The notes under the pieces: model-generated
Databases searched by the model: none
Told to the model about the DNA's origin: nothing
The model's input: only the letters and a program-made list of their open reading frames with translations
In this document: piece by piece, positions 29,744-40,021 of the stretch
How the letters are laid out: every line of letters starts with the position of its first letter
Position numbering within the stretch: the first letter of the stretch is position 1
Position numbers and translations under genes: made by a program
Assembly (NCBI RefSeq): GCF_900116435.1
Contig: NZ_FPAZ01000015.1
Span: 1-64,000 of the forward strand
Length of the DNA: 64,000 nt
Direction: 5' to 3'
From: Pseudoalteromonas lipolytica
GTDB taxonomy: Bacteria > Pseudomonadota > Gammaproteobacteria > Enterobacterales > Alteromonadaceae

Positions 29744-29752
29744 GATGAACGG
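29744..29752 (-). promoter_or_regulatory. AlgR-like binding box before pilV
   Basis: On the minus strand CCGTTCATC differs by one base from the P. aeruginosa AlgR box CCGTTCGTC. AlgR is known there to activate the fimU-pilVWXY1Y2E operon, and an AlgR-like gene is next door here. A 9-bp match can occur by chance; the context raises its value. Confidence 0.45.
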
Positions 29753-29769
29753 TCAAATTAATTGATAAG

Positions 29770-29785
29770 CGGTCCGTACATACCG
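29770..29785. repeat. Small inverted repeat in the algR-pilV gap
   Basis: CGGT, 8 bp, ACCG. No T-run follows, so it is not a terminator; it could be an operator half-site pair. Very short, so weak. Confidence 0.25.
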
Positions 29786-29830
29786 ACTAAAAAGCATCGA
29801 AAATTGGCACCGTAAAACTGTGTGATAAAA

Positions 29831-30541
29831 CTATTCACCCATCGCTTGTTTTACGGTTTTAAGTGCTCGGCGGCTAATGGTGAGAGGTTCATCATAATGT
29901 CGCACTCTTAAATGATGACCACTTGACACAGAGCAATGAAGGCTCTGTATATGCAGCTTATTAACCAAGGTATTACGATGAATACGCAATAATTGTTGTG
30001 AGTACGTACTTTCAAGCTGTTTCAAGCTATGCTCGATAATAGCTTCACCGCCAACAAAAATGAGTCGCGTATATTTTTGCTCTGCAACACAGCACACCAC
30101 ATCGTCGATATTGACTCGGCGCATAGCACCCGCTAACTGATAAGTGATATGTGAATGAACAGGCCTATTAACTTGTGTACGATTTAGTTTGCTAAGTTGC
30201 AGTAAGGTTTTTGTAAGTGCTTGCTCGGTTACAGGTTTTACTAAATAGCCATCTACCGCTAACTCAAATGCTTCTAGAGCATGTTCAGAATGGGCCGTTA
30301 AAAACACCACAGCCGGAGGTATAGCAAGCAGCTTTAATGCCTTTGCGACCTCTAAGCCGCTTAATTTTGGCATATTAATATCTAATAACACGATATCTGG
30401 TTGCAACTCTTTACACAGCTTTACCGCCTGCTCACCATTGTCTGCATCGCCAACAACATGGTAGTTAGGATGCATGGTTAATAAACGCCTAACACGTGCC
30501 CGAGCGAGCGGTTCATCGTCAACAATCAAAACATTGCTCAT
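29831..30541 (-). CDS. algR: LytTR-family response regulator (AlgR/FimR-like)
   Basis: A 236-residue response regulator. The receiver domain (1-120) has Asp54 in VLLDINMP as the phosphorylation site; the LytTR DNA-binding domain (about 132-232) contains YTRLIF, HSLKQLESTY and LRIHRNTLVNKLHI. It overlaps the sensor gene by 4 bp (ATGA), so the pair is co-translated. In P. aeruginosa the homologous AlgZ/AlgR (FimS/AlgR) pair controls minor pilin genes, twitching and other surface traits; adjacency to pilVWXY1E suggests a conserved local role. That regulation is inferred. Confidence 0.85.
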   Translation of the reverse strand: MSNVLIVDDEPLARARVRRLLTMHPNYHVVGDADNGEQAVKLCKELQPDIVLLDINMPKLSGLEVAKALKLLAIPPAVVFLTAHSEHALEAFELAVDGYLVKPVTEQALTKTLLQLSKLNRTQVNRPVHSHITYQLAGAMRRVNIDDVVCCVAEQKYTRLIFVGGEAIIEHSLKQLESTYSQQLLRIHRNTLVNKLHIQSLHCSVSSGHHLRVRHYDEPLTISRRALKTVKQAMGE

Positions 30542-31566
30542 GTAATTTCCTGCCTTGGAATAACGAGTTTAGCTCTAAACTCACTATCGCGATGTGTGGT
30601 GGTTAGCTTGGCGCGATAGTGATAAAACAGCGCCAACCTTTGGCGAATGTTTTCAAGTGCCATGCCATTGCCAGCGCGGCGCTGCTCTGCATTTTCAACC
30701 ACAGGATTAATAATAATAAACGTATAGCTTTTATCGGTTATATGCATCTCTATGGTAATTTTTGTGCCCTCAGAAGCCGGTTCAAGGCCATAATACACCG
30801 CGTTCTCAATAATAGGCTGTATCGTTAGACACGGAATTTCAACGTCTGGGACGCACGCTGGCATCTGCCAATTAACCGTTAATCGCTCGCCATAACGCCA
30901 ACGCTCAAGTGCAATATATTGCTCACATAATATCAGCTCGTCTTGCAAAGAAATCGCTTTACCGCTTTTCATTGCAGCTTGTGATAACGCAGCTAAAGCC
31001 AAAATAGCTTGCTCGGCGGCTTCGGCATCATAATGCGTTAGCTCGGCAGCTGTGTTCAAGCTATTGAATAAAAAGTGTGGACGAATACGTGCTTGTAACG
31101 CATCTAACTCAGCATGCGCTAATGCTTTGGTTTGTAGCTCTTTTTGGTTTTGTATAACAACAAATTGACTAAATAATGCCGCCACTAAAAAGATTATGAG
31201 TACATTACTCGCGATAAAATAGCCTGCTGATTCAATATAATAAATATCTGCAAAGAGAGATAATACAGCCACACTGTAAAAACACGTTGATAGCAATAAT
31301 GAAATAGTCAGGATAAGTAGTTGGAAATTATTAGAACAGCGTGCCAAGTATTTTCTAAAAATATACAGTGCGGCAACACTTGTCAGAAAGATTAAGTGCA
31401 AAAAGAAACTGAAAATGGCAAGACGAAGCCATACATCGCCTTCGGTTGCAGGGGCAAACGCTAGTAAAATAGCAATAACTTGACTTACCACGAGTGTAGC
31501 AAGCACACCTCGGGATTGAAAAAGAGCCGCAATCAACAAGCCGTTTTGATTTGGCTGTGTGCTCAT
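30538..31566 (-). CDS. algZ: LytS/AlgZ-type sensor histidine kinase
   Basis: A 342-residue membrane sensor of the His_kinase (LytS/YehU) family. Four to five hydrophobic segments at about 20-140 form the sensor; the kinase part has the phospho-acceptor His164 in RPHFLFNSLN and an ATPase region with CLTIQPIIENAVYYGLEP and AGNGMALENIRQRL. It lacks an extracellular ligand domain, as does AlgZ. Partner of the regulator that overlaps its end. Named algZ by similarity and context. Confidence 0.83.
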   Translation of the reverse strand: MSTQPNQNGLLIAALFQSRGVLATLVVSQVIAILLAFAPATEGDVWLRLAIFSFFLHLIFLTSVAALYIFRKYLARCSNNFQLLILTISLLLSTCFYSVAVLSLFADIYYIESAGYFIASNVLIIFLVAALFSQFVVIQNQKELQTKALAHAELDALQARIRPHFLFNSLNTAAELTHYDAEAAEQAILALAALSQAAMKSGKAISLQDELILCEQYIALERWRYGERLTVNWQMPACVPDVEIPCLTIQPIIENAVYYGLEPASEGTKITIEMHITDKSYTFIIINPVVENAEQRRAGNGMALENIRQRLALFYHYRAKLTTTHRDSEFRAKLVIPRQEIT

Positions 31567-31604
31567 GGGCTCTCCTAGTATCTGTTGTTAACTACTCGTT
31601 TAGA

Positions 31605-32534
31605 TTAGCGTAGCTCAACAGGAACGGCAAATACTATATTCTCTTCTTCGCCAGGGTTTTCAACAACTTGGTTTCCACCCAATTCTTTTAGACGAGTAAT
31701 TACTTGCTGCACTAACACTTCTGGTGCAGATGCGCCCGCAGTAACCCCTACGGCATTGACGTTGTTAAACCAATCAGCTTCAACGTTACTTGCATCATCA
31801 ATTAAATACGCTTTAGTGCCCATTTTATCTGCAAGTTCACGTAAACGATTTGAGTTTGAGCTATTCTTAGCTCCCACAACCAGTAACACATCAACTTTAT
31901 CTGCTAAGTCACGCACCGCATCTTGACGGTTTTGTGTCGCATAACATATATCATCTTTACGCGGACCATCAATTGCAGGAAACTTTGTACGTAAAGCATC
32001 AATAACATCGGCAGTGTCATCAACCGACAAGGTTGTTTGACTGCAATAAAATAAATTGTCAGGATTTTTAACCGTCAGATTTGCAACATCTTCCGGTGTT
32101 TCTACTAAGTAGATCCCCCCTGCTTCGTTATTATATTGCCCCATGGTGCCTTCTACTTCAGGGTGACCATGATGACCTATTAAAATGCACTCGATGCCTT
32201 TACGGCTCGCGCGCGTTACTTCCATATGTACTTTGGTAACTAGCGGACAGGTTGCATCGAAAACTTTTAATTCACGACGCTTAGCCTCACTGCGTACCGC
32301 TTGAGATACACCGTGAGCACTAAAAATAACAATGCTGTCATCAGGAACTTGATCAAGTTCTTCAACGAATACAGCACCGCGGTTTTTAAGACCGTCTACT
32401 ACATAGCGGTTATGCACCACTTCGTGTCGCACATAAATAGGCTTTTCAAAGATATCTAGTGCTCGCTCAACGATACTGATTGCGCGGTCAACACCTGCAC
32501 AAAAACCACGTGGGTTAGCTAATAAAATATCCAT
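31605..32534 (-). CDS. ispH: 4-hydroxy-3-methylbut-2-enyl diphosphate reductase IspH
   Basis: A 309-residue iron-sulfur enzyme, last step of the MEP pathway, producing IPP and DMAPP. The three conserved cluster ligands are visible: Cys12 in [10 protein letters not shown], the Cys in [12 protein letters not shown] (about 96) and the Cys in [11 protein letters not shown] (about 197). The start overlaps the fkpB stop by 1 bp. It is the last gene of the conserved ribF-ileS-lspA-fkpB-ispH unit. Confidence 0.98.
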   Translation of the reverse strand: MDILLANPRGFCAGVDRAISIVERALDIFEKPIYVRHEVVHNRYVVDGLKNRGAVFVEELDQVPDDSIVIFSAHGVSQAVRSEAKRRELKVFDATCPLVTKVHMEVTRASRKGIECILIGHHGHPEVEGTMGQYNNEAGGIYLVETPEDVANLTVKNPDNLFYCSQTTLSVDDTADVIDALRTKFPAIDGPRKDDICYATQNRQDAVRDLADKVDVLLVVGAKNSSNSNRLRELADKMGTKAYLIDDASNVEADWFNNVNAVGVTAGASAPEVLVQQVITRLKELGGNQVVENPGEEENIVFAVPVELR

Positions 32535-32974
32535 TACCCTGTTACCTCTAAAATATCGACTTCAAAGGTTAAACGCTGGCCAGCAAGTGGATGATTGAAA
32601 TCAATCGTTACAGACTCACCTTGTACCTCACGGACAAGTCCTGGTAATTCAGTGCCATCAGGTTGAGTGAAGGCAATAATGTTCCCCACCTCAGCTGGAG
32701 TGTCAGCGCCAAACTTACTGCGGTCTACATAGTAAATATTATCTGGGTTTGGTTGCCCAAAGGCATCTTCAGGTTCAAGTTCAAATGACTTACTCTCGCC
32801 TGCGGCTAGGCCTAACAAACACTTTTCAAAGTTGGCGGTTAGACTACCATCGCCCATTCTTAATTTTGCCGGCTTATTGTGCACCTTCGTCGAATCAGCT
32901 GCTGAGCCATCTTCTAATTTAATTGAGAAATGGAAGATCACTTCAGACTTTTCACCAATTACTGCTTGGCTCAT
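32534..32974 (-). CDS. fkpB: FKBP-type peptidyl-prolyl isomerase FkpB (SlpA)
   Basis: A 146-residue SlyD-like isomerase/chaperone with FKBP-fold segments [16 protein letters not shown] and [20 protein letters not shown], and an IF (insert-in-flap) domain at about 72-125. It lacks the His-rich metal-binding tail of SlyD, which fits FkpB. Overlaps lspA by 4 bp (ATGA) and ispH by 1 bp. Confidence 0.95.
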   Translation of the reverse strand: MSQAVIGEKSEVIFHFSIKLEDGSAADSTKVHNKPAKLRMGDGSLTANFEKCLLGLAAGESKSFELEPEDAFGQPNPDNIYYVDRSKFGADTPAEVGNIIAFTQPDGTELPGLVREVQGESVTIDFNHPLAGQRLTFEVDILEVTG

Positions 32975-33477
32975 GCTTTTTGCTCCTTAGGACTTTCGCC
33001 TGTAAAGGCATCATATAAAAGTAATGCTGCACCGATACAAATTGCACTGTCGGCAATATTGAATGCTGGGAAGTGCCAATTTTCATAATACACATGCAAA
33101 AAGTCTATGACATAACCATAAACAATACGATCGTATAAATTACCAATCGCACCCGCGAGTACAAGTGCATACGCAGAGCACAACACCTTATTGCTGGCAG
33201 GTAAACGTTTTAACCACCATGTTAAAAGCACACTAATAACCACAGCAATTAAGCTTAAAAACCAGCGTTGCCAACCACCAGCATCACTTAAAAAGCTGAA
33301 GGCAGCACCATAGTTATGCACATAGGTAAAATTAAAGAATGGCAAAATTTCAATAGATTCTTTGTAGGTCATAGTATTTACAACAAGTGTTTTTGTCGCA
33401 TGGTCTACTACTAAAAGTAGTAGACTCAGCCATAACCATACTAAGCCACTTTTTCCGGCTAGTTTGCTCACAAACAA
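32971..33477 (-). CDS. lspA: Lipoprotein signal peptidase LspA
   Basis: A 168-residue inner-membrane aspartic protease that removes signal peptides from prolipoproteins. Four membrane helices are visible; the catalytic Asp residues are in GAIGNLYDRIVYGYVIDF and FNIADSAICIG, separated as expected. It serves the lipoproteins encoded elsewhere in the window, such as BamD and the CapA-like protein. 3 bp after ileS. Confidence 0.97.
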   Translation of the reverse strand: MFVSKLAGKSGLVWLWLSLLLLVVDHATKTLVVNTMTYKESIEILPFFNFTYVHNYGAAFSFLSDAGGWQRWFLSLIAVVISVLLTWWLKRLPASNKVLCSAYALVLAGAIGNLYDRIVYGYVIDFLHVYYENWHFPAFNIADSAICIGAALLLYDAFTGESPKEQKA

Positions 33478-33480
33478 CTC

Positions 33481-36306
33481 CTATGCGAACTGACGTTGTT
33501 CACCGTCGCCATCAACATTGCTAACACAACGGCCACATATTTCAGGATGAGCAGGCTCAGCACCTACATCATCACAGTAATGCCAACAACGTTCACATTT
33601 TTCTGCCGTTGTTGCTGTAACGTTGATGAACAAGCCATCAATTTCAGTTGCTTGGCTACCTTGTGGTTGTTCAGTAACCGTTTCAACAGTGACACCAGAA
33701 GTTAATAATACAAAGCGTAATTCATCACCTAATGCGGCAAGTTTTGAACTTAACGCTTCAGTTGCATAAATACTGACATTTGCTTGTAAAGTCGCACCAA
33801 TGATGTCTTCTTTACGCGCCGCTTCTAATACGCGGTTCACTTCATCACGTACATTCAGAATTGTGAGCCAATCATCGTTACTGAACTTACCTTGCGTAGA
33901 GGCTTTAAGCCCATCGTACCACACTGATGTGAATACAAATTTATCACGTTCGCCCGGTAATGCTTCCCAAATCTCTTGTGCAGTGAAGCTTAAGATTGGT
34001 GCCATCCAACGCGTCATTGCTTCTGCAATGTGATAAAGCGCTGTTTGACATGAGCGGCGTGCATGGCTATCGCTTTTCGCTGTGTATTGACGGTCTTTGA
34101 TTACATCTAAATAGAATGAACCAAGCTCACCCGTACAGAAATTCATTAATTTTTGCGTTACAAGTAACATTTGGTACTTGTCGTAAGCAGCTAAAATTTC
34201 ATCTTGTAACTCGGCAGCACGACCAACAATCCAGCGGTCTAGTTCAACCATATCGTCGATAGCAACGTGATCTGTTTTTGGATCAAAACCATTTAAGTTA
34301 GCAAGTAAGTAACGGCTCGTGTTACGGATACGACGGTAACGATCTGCCGAGCGCTTGAAGATTTCATCCGAAACCGTCATCTCTGCGGTAAAGTCAGTTG
34401 ATGCAACCCATAAGCGAAGAATATCAGCACCCAGCTTGTTCATCACATTTTGCGGTGAAATAACATTACCCAGTGACTTAGACATCTTACGGCCGTTTTC
34501 ATCAACGGTGAAGCCGTGCGTTAACACTTGCTTGTAAGGTGCATGGCCATTAATTGCAACCGATGTCATCATTGACGACATAAACCAACCACGATGTTGG
34601 TCAGACCCTTCAAGGTAAAGATCTGCTGGGCCCGTCAAGTCTTCACGTGCATCAACAACACACGCGTGAGTCACACCTGAATCAAACCAAACATCTAAGG
34701 TATCTTGTACTTTCATGTACTGATCAGCGTCATCACCAAGTAATGTTGCGGGGTCTAAATCGTACCACGCTTGAATACCTGATTTTTCAACTAGCTTAGC
34801 CGCTTCTTCGATTAATGCTTGCGTATTCGGGTGTAACGCCCCTGTGTCTTTATCAACAAACAACGCAATAGGTACACCCCATGTACGCTGACGTGAAATA
34901 CACCAATCAGGTCGGCCTTCAACCATGTTCGCAATGCGGCTTTCACCCCACTCAGGTAACCACTCTGTCTTTTTGATTTCACTCAATGAATCTTGACGAA
35001 GGTTCGCTTGATCCATGCTTACAAACCATTGTGGTGTCGCACGGAAGATGATTGGCGTTTTATGACGCCAGCAATGTGGGTAACTATGATTGAGTGCATG
35101 ATGATGCAACAGCGCGTTATTTTCTGTTAATACATCAATAACACTCGCGTTGGCTTTAAATACATGTTGACCTGCAAACAGTGGCGTATCAGGTAAATAA
35201 ACACCATTTGCACCCACCGGGTTTGCTACTTCTAAACCATATGCAAGACCAGCCGCGAAATCTTCTTGACCATGACCAGGTGCAGTGTGAACAACCCCCG
35301 TACCCGAATCTGTCGTTACGTGATCAGCAACAATCACAGGCACTGTAAAGTCATAAAAAGGGTGAGCAACGTGTAAGTTTTCTAAGGCAGCACCTTTAAC
35401 ATAACCCAGTACATGGTAATGATTGAAACCGTAACGATCCATCGCATCTTTAACGAGTTCAGAGCCTAAGATCAAACGCTGTTGCGCGCCCTCGTCATCA
35501 ACTTGAACTAATGCATACTCAAGCTTCTCATGAACAGCCACTGCGCGGTTGGCAGGAAGTGTCCACGGTGTAGTTGTCCAGATAACAGTGCTTACAGCGC
35601 CTGTACCTTGATGACCATCGGCAAGTTCAAATGCGTTAATAACGGCATCTTGATCTGCAAACTCAAAGCGTACGTCGATAGCAGGTGATTGTTTGTCTTG
35701 GTACTCAACTTCTGCTTCAGCAAGTGCTGAACCACAATCTGTACACCAATGAACCGGTTTAGCACCTTTGTGTAAATGACCATTTTTAATAATACGGCCT
35801 AATACACGGATTGCATTCGCTTCAAAGTCAAAGTTCATGGTCAGGTAAGGCTTGTCCCAATCACCAAATACCCCTAAGCGTTTAAAGTCTGTTTTTTGAC
35901 CTTCAACTTGCTTTTTAGCATATTCGCGACATTTTTCACGAAACTCAGCCGCTGACACTTTAACACCAGGCTTGCCAACTTTCTTTTCAACCATTAATTC
36001 AATAGGTAGACCATGGCAGTCCCAACCAGGCACATAAGGTGCATCAAAGTCAGACAAGGTTTTTGACTTAACAATAATGTCTTTAAGAATTTTGTTTACA
36101 GAGTGGCCTAAATGGATGTCACCGTTTGCATACGGAGGGCCGTCATGCAAAATGAAGGTTTTTTTACCTTTTTTAGCGCTGCGAATTTGACCATATAGAT
36201 CGTCTTCATACCATGTTTTAAGCATAGTTGGTTCACGTTGTGCCAAATTGCCGCGCATTGGAAACGCTGTTTCCGGTAAATTCAAAGTATGTTTGTAGTC
36301 GCTCAT
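33481..36306 (-). CDS. ileS: Isoleucyl-tRNA synthetase
   Basis: A 941-residue class I aminoacyl-tRNA synthetase (E. coli 938). The HIGH-type motif is [11 protein letters not shown] (about 58-68), the KMSKS motif is in [10 protein letters not shown] (about 601-610), and the editing CP1 domain lies between. A C-terminal zinc finger uses CERCWHYC and ICGRCVSN. Full-length bacterial type. Second gene after ribF in its transcription unit. Confidence 0.98.
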   Translation of the reverse strand: MSDYKHTLNLPETAFPMRGNLAQREPTMLKTWYEDDLYGQIRSAKKGKKTFILHDGPPYANGDIHLGHSVNKILKDIIVKSKTLSDFDAPYVPGWDCHGLPIELMVEKKVGKPGVKVSAAEFREKCREYAKKQVEGQKTDFKRLGVFGDWDKPYLTMNFDFEANAIRVLGRIIKNGHLHKGAKPVHWCTDCGSALAEAEVEYQDKQSPAIDVRFEFADQDAVINAFELADGHQGTGAVSTVIWTTTPWTLPANRAVAVHEKLEYALVQVDDEGAQQRLILGSELVKDAMDRYGFNHYHVLGYVKGAALENLHVAHPFYDFTVPVIVADHVTTDSGTGVVHTAPGHGQEDFAAGLAYGLEVANPVGANGVYLPDTPLFAGQHVFKANASVIDVLTENNALLHHHALNHSYPHCWRHKTPIIFRATPQWFVSMDQANLRQDSLSEIKKTEWLPEWGESRIANMVEGRPDWCISRQRTWGVPIALFVDKDTGALHPNTQALIEEAAKLVEKSGIQAWYDLDPATLLGDDADQYMKVQDTLDVWFDSGVTHACVVDAREDLTGPADLYLEGSDQHRGWFMSSMMTSVAINGHAPYKQVLTHGFTVDENGRKMSKSLGNVISPQNVMNKLGADILRLWVASTDFTAEMTVSDEIFKRSADRYRRIRNTSRYLLANLNGFDPKTDHVAIDDMVELDRWIVGRAAELQDEILAAYDKYQMLLVTQKLMNFCTGELGSFYLDVIKDRQYTAKSDSHARRSCQTALYHIAEAMTRWMAPILSFTAQEIWEALPGERDKFVFTSVWYDGLKASTQGKFSNDDWLTILNVRDEVNRVLEAARKEDIIGATLQANVSIYATEALSSKLAALGDELRFVLLTSGVTVETVTEQPQGSQATEIDGLFINVTATTAEKCERCWHYCDDVGAEPAHPEICGRCVSNVDGDGEQRQFA

Positions 36307-36331
36307 TAATCCTACTTTCCGTATCGGCTAC

Positions 36332-37258
36332 CTAATTTAAACCAAAACACTGCTTAGCGGCGGTTACATCATCTGCAATCTGCGCCGTCAGTTGTGTTAA
36401 TGTCTCGAATTTTTTCTCATCGCGAAGCTTTTTTACAAGCTCCACATGCATAAATTGTCCGTAAATGTCCTGCGCAAAGTTAAAAAGGTGAACTTCTAAT
36501 AATGCGCGTGTCCCGTTAAATGTGGGTTTGTTGCCAATATTTGCAACCCCAAACAGCTGTTCATTGCCAACGGTCGCTTTCACCGCAAATACGCCATTTA
36601 CTGGGCATACTTGACGTTTCAAGGCAATATTTGCCGTTCTAAAACCAAGCTCACGGCCTTTTGCCCAACCGTGAATAACACGTCCAGAAATCGCATACCC
36701 ATGACCCAGCATCGTTTTAGCCTCTTCTAATTGCCCTGCTGCTAGCGCATGGCGGATTAGTGTGCTACTTACTCTGTCATTAAGACGACGAAAGCTGGCC
36801 GTACTTTTAACATCTATATTCAGCGCTGCACCCATATTTTTTAGCAACGCAAAGTCACCACTGCGACGTTTTCCAAAACAAAAATCATCACCGACAGTGA
36901 GCGCTTTCACGCCGAGCTTATCAACCAAGACTTCGTTAACAAACTGCTCTGCTTCCATGTTAGCAAACTGCTGATTAAAACTAATACAAATTACGCGTTC
37001 AACACCCAGCTCTGCTAACAATCGAAGCTTATCACGCAAACGTGTCAATCGAGCGGGTGCGTTATCTTTAGCAAAAAACTCTTGTGGCTGAGGCTCAAAT
37101 AACATAACAGTGCTGGGTAACTGATGTTTTTGCGCATCAAGTAGCAAGCCTTTAATCACTTCAGCATGGCCTAAATGCACACCATCAAAGTTCCCAATCG
37201 TTAACACGCAACCATAGTGTTGTGCGCGAATATTATGAATACCTCTAATTAACTCCAT
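36332..37258 (-). CDS. ribF: Bifunctional riboflavin kinase / FAD synthetase RibF
   Basis: A 308-residue enzyme making FMN and then FAD. The N-terminal FAD synthetase domain begins with the nucleotidyltransferase motif TIGNFDGVHLGH (about 21-32); the C-terminal riboflavin kinase domain (about 185-305) has GHGYAISGRVIHG and RTANIAL. Length agrees with E. coli RibF (313). 25 bp before ileS. Confidence 0.97.
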   Translation of the reverse strand: MELIRGIHNIRAQHYGCVLTIGNFDGVHLGHAEVIKGLLLDAQKHQLPSTVMLFEPQPQEFFAKDNAPARLTRLRDKLRLLAELGVERVICISFNQQFANMEAEQFVNEVLVDKLGVKALTVGDDFCFGKRRSGDFALLKNMGAALNIDVKSTASFRRLNDRVSSTLIRHALAAGQLEEAKTMLGHGYAISGRVIHGWAKGRELGFRTANIALKRQVCPVNGVFAVKATVGNEQLFGVANIGNKPTFNGTRALLEVHLFNFAQDIYGQFMHVELVKKLRDEKKFETLTQLTAQIADDVTAAKQCFGLN

Positions 37259-37331
37259 GCCACCTATTTGCCTTTGTCAGCACGCCCAAAACATGTTCAT
37301 CGGGCTTGAAGCGCCGATTATAATCTTTTTT

Positions 37332-38912
37332 TTAGTTGGATTCAGTAGTTGCAACACTTTTTATCGTATTTAGTCGTATTCCTAAAATAAAGAGCACAAC
37401 AAAGTATACCAATACAGCCAGCACAAGCAGCCCTGCCAACAACATAACTTGTTCACTAAAGTGCCAGCTTCGCCATGCAAAGTGCTGACCTGCATACCAT
37501 ACCGCAGTCGCCATCAAAATACTCGAAAACAAACACTTAAATGTAAAACCGACGCTCATTGAAGAAAACTGATAAACCCCTTCTTTGCGTAACTGCCGAT
37601 AAAGTAAAAACGCGTTACAGCTGGCCGACATAGACGTGGCTAAAGCTAACCCTAAATAACCAATAAAAGGCGCTAACATGATGTTAAATACCATGTTTAG
37701 AACCAAGGTTTTTATGCCTATTTTCACGGGGGTTTTAGTGTCTTGTCGCGAGTAAAAACCAGGCGCTAACACCTTGATTAACATAAAACTGACTAACCCT
37801 ACCGAGTACGCCATCACGCCATAACTAACCGCTTGAACGTGATCAATTTCACCGTCTTGAAACGCACCATGGTCAAAAAGCACCGTGATGATCAACGGGC
37901 TTATCACCATTAAACCAAACATGGCTGGTAAACCTAAGAAAATAACAAATCGCACCCCCCAATCAAGCGTATGCTGAAAATCAAGCGTGCTTTTCGTACT
38001 ATGTAGTTTAGACAGTGCCGGTAAAATCACTGTTGCAATACCAATACCGAATAACCCAAGAGGGAACTCTATCAATCTGTCTGAATAGTAAAGCCACGCA
38101 ATAGAGCCTGTCATAAGCATTGAGGCAATCATGGTATCGAGCAATAAATTAATTTGACTAATCGATACACCAAACAAGGCCGGTAACATCAACTTTCGTA
38201 CTTTCACGACATTTTCGTCTTGCCACCCCCACTTAGGTCGGCTCAACATGCCCGCTCGATACAAAAATGGCAGCTGAAAAATCAGTTGCACCAAGCCACC
38301 AATGAACACCCCTATTGCTAATGCATAAGCACCTACTGCAAATTTATCATGCAGAAAAATAGCACAGGCAATAATTGAAATATTCAATAATACAGGGGTA
38401 AATGCGGCCACGGCAAAGCGGTTATACACATTCATTACTGCGCCACTAAGAGCAACAAGACTCACAAAAAACAAGTACGGAAACGTGAGCTTTAATAACG
38501 CACTCGCTAATTCGAACTTAGCGGCATCCTCTCCCCCTTGCCACCAATCAATAAACCAGCCAGTACCAAATAAAGCGGCAATCACTGGCGAGGCTATCAC
38601 ACCAAATAAAGTGACGAGCAGCAAAATTGTGCCCAAAGTGCCCGCAGCCTGCGCGACAAAGAGTCTAACCTTGTCGTCACCTTGCTGCTCTTTTATTTCA
38701 GACAATACGGGCACAAATGCCTGTGCAAATGCGCCTTCGGCAAATAGACGTCGTAAAAAGTTAGGGATTCTATTAGCAAATAAAAACACATCAGCTGCCG
38801 CACTTGCACCCAGCAAGTTAGCAACAACCGCATCGCGAACTAACCCTAAAATACGCGAAATCATCGTCATCGCACTGACAATCATCCCGGAACGAAATAA
38901 TCCTTTTGCCAC
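37332..38912 (-). CDS. murJ: Lipid II flippase MurJ (MviN)
   Basis: A 526-residue MOP-superfamily membrane protein with about 14 transmembrane helices that moves lipid II to the periplasmic side. Conserved N-terminal text MISRILGLVRDAVVANLLGA and RRLFAEGAFAQAFVPVLSE is present, including the conserved Arg residues in the central cavity. The start is GTG at 38912 with AGG 6 nt upstream; an ATG ten codons in is a possible alternative. It is divergent from rpsT. Confidence 0.95.
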   Translation of the reverse strand: MAKGLFRSGMIVSAMTMISRILGLVRDAVVANLLGASAAADVFLFANRIPNFLRRLFAEGAFAQAFVPVLSEIKEQQGDDKVRLFVAQAAGTLGTILLLVTLFGVIASPVIAALFGTGWFIDWWQGGEDAAKFELASALLKLTFPYLFFVSLVALSGAVMNVYNRFAVAAFTPVLLNISIIACAIFLHDKFAVGAYALAIGVFIGGLVQLIFQLPFLYRAGMLSRPKWGWQDENVVKVRKLMLPALFGVSISQINLLLDTMIASMLMTGSIAWLYYSDRLIEFPLGLFGIGIATVILPALSKLHSTKSTLDFQHTLDWGVRFVIFLGLPAMFGLMVISPLIITVLFDHGAFQDGEIDHVQAVSYGVMAYSVGLVSFMLIKVLAPGFYSRQDTKTPVKIGIKTLVLNMVFNIMLAPFIGYLGLALATSMSASCNAFLLYRQLRKEGVYQFSSMSVGFTFKCLFSSILMATAVWYAGQHFAWRSWHFSEQVMLLAGLLVLAVLVYFVVLFILGIRLNTIKSVATTESN

Positions 38913-39079
38913 CTTAAACCTATTATCAAAAAACCTTTAAGATGGGCGATTATGCCTAAAATATCTCTAAAGCACTAGGCTCGGACACGACGCTTTGTTA
39001 CAATGGCGATATTAACTGCTAAAGCGGCAAATTGATGTTCGTTATAAGGAGCAGTTTTTCTTGAGCTGTCAAAAATTCA

Positions 39080-39108
39080 TTGACATTCATGATAAAAACA
39101 GGCATATT
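39080..39108 (+). promoter_or_regulatory. rpsT promoter
   Basis: TTGACA (39080-39085), 17-bp spacer, CATATT (39103-39108), about 48 bp before the rpsT start. A consensus -35 box. Confidence 0.65.
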
Positions 39109-39155
39109 CCACGGCCTTTAAATTAAGCTTATTTTAAGATTGTTAGGAGCAAACC

Positions 39156-39416
39156 TTGGCTAACATCAAGTCTGCAAAAAAACGCGCTATCACGAGCGAA
39201 AAAAATCGTCAACATAACGCAAGCCGTCGTTCAATGATGCGCACTTACTTCAAAAAAGTAGTTGCTGCAATTGAAGCGGGCGACAAAGAAGCTGCACAAG
39301 CAGCATTTGCTGTTGCAACACCTATCCTAGACCGTTACGCAACTAAAGGTCTAATCCACAAAAACAAAGCAGCTCGTCATAAGAGCCGTTTAGCAGCTAA
39401 AATCAAAGCGCTATAA
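39156..39416 (+). CDS. rpsT: 30S ribosomal protein S20
   Basis: An 86-residue protein of the small subunit, starting [20 protein letters not shown]. The start codon is TTG, preceded by AGGAG 7 nt upstream. E. coli rpsT also uses UUG, where the weak start takes part in S20 autoregulation; the same codon here suggests this control is conserved. Divergent from murJ. Confidence 0.98.
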   Translation: MANIKSAKKRAITSEKNRQHNASRRSMMRTYFKKVVAAIEAGDKEAAQAAFAVATPILDRYATKGLIHKNKAARHKSRLAAKIKAL

Positions 39417-39434
39417 TTTGTTTTTGAAAGATAT

Positions 39435-39464
39435 AAAAAAACCGGCTTTTGCCGGTTTTTTTTT
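39435..39464. terminator. Terminator after rpsT
   Basis: Stem aaaaaaccggc/gccggtttttt with a tttt loop; also lies at the end of the convergent response-regulator gene. Confidence 0.92.
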
Positions 39465-39479
39465 ACCTGAAATTTGACG

Positions 39480-39863
39480 TTACACAATTTCCAGCTCTGG
39501 GTAGAACTTTTTCAACATTGCCGCAATTTTCTTCGGTGTAAACGGCTTAACAACAAACCCTTTAGCGCCTTTATCAATTGCATCTTTCACATTTTCAACT
39601 GTTGAATGGGCTGACACCATCACCACATTCGCCTCTGGTGAAATGTCGTTAATATGAGAAATAATTTCTTTACCATCGCCATCTGGCAATTCAATATCTA
39701 AAAAAATGATATTAAACTCTTTCTCTTTACATTCACTTAAACACTGCGCAGCCGTTGAAGCCTCACGCACGTCATCAATCCCCAAGTGCATGAGCGTTTG
39801 ATTTAAAAAGCTACGGACTGTTCCCACATCGTCAACAATAAGAATTGAAAGCTGCGTATCCAT
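39480..39863 (-). CDS. Single-domain response regulator (CheY-like)
   Basis: A 127-residue receiver with no output domain. Acidic pocket VDD (10-12), phosphorylation site Asp56 in IIFLDIELPDGDG, conserved Ser in VMVSAHST and Lys in VVKPFTPKK are all present. ATG 39863 has AGAGGA 5 nt upstream; the in-frame TTG six codons earlier lacks one. No kinase is adjacent, so its partner is unknown; the fold is equally compatible with chemotaxis or a phosphorelay. Confidence 0.9.
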   Translation of the reverse strand: MDTQLSILIVDDVGTVRSFLNQTLMHLGIDDVREASTAAQCLSECKEKEFNIIFLDIELPDGDGKEIISHINDISPEANVVMVSAHSTVENVKDAIDKGAKGFVVKPFTPKKIAAMLKKFYPELEIV

Positions 39864-39949
39864 ACTATTCCTCTTAAGCAATAAAGGTTCACACTAATTG
39901 AATGTAACTCTGTGACGCAATAAGACAATCAGTGTTATATGATCTGAAT

Positions 39950-39980
39950 TTGACTATTATATCAAAAACTTCGTTATAAT
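39950..39980 (+). promoter_or_regulatory. Possible promoter for the 40022 gene
   Basis: TTGACT (39950-39955) and a perfect TATAAT (39975-39980), but with a 19-bp spacer. Confidence 0.4.
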
Positions 39981-40021
39981 CTCATTATAGAGAGCTATGT
40001 ATAAAAGGCCAGATAAGCTTT

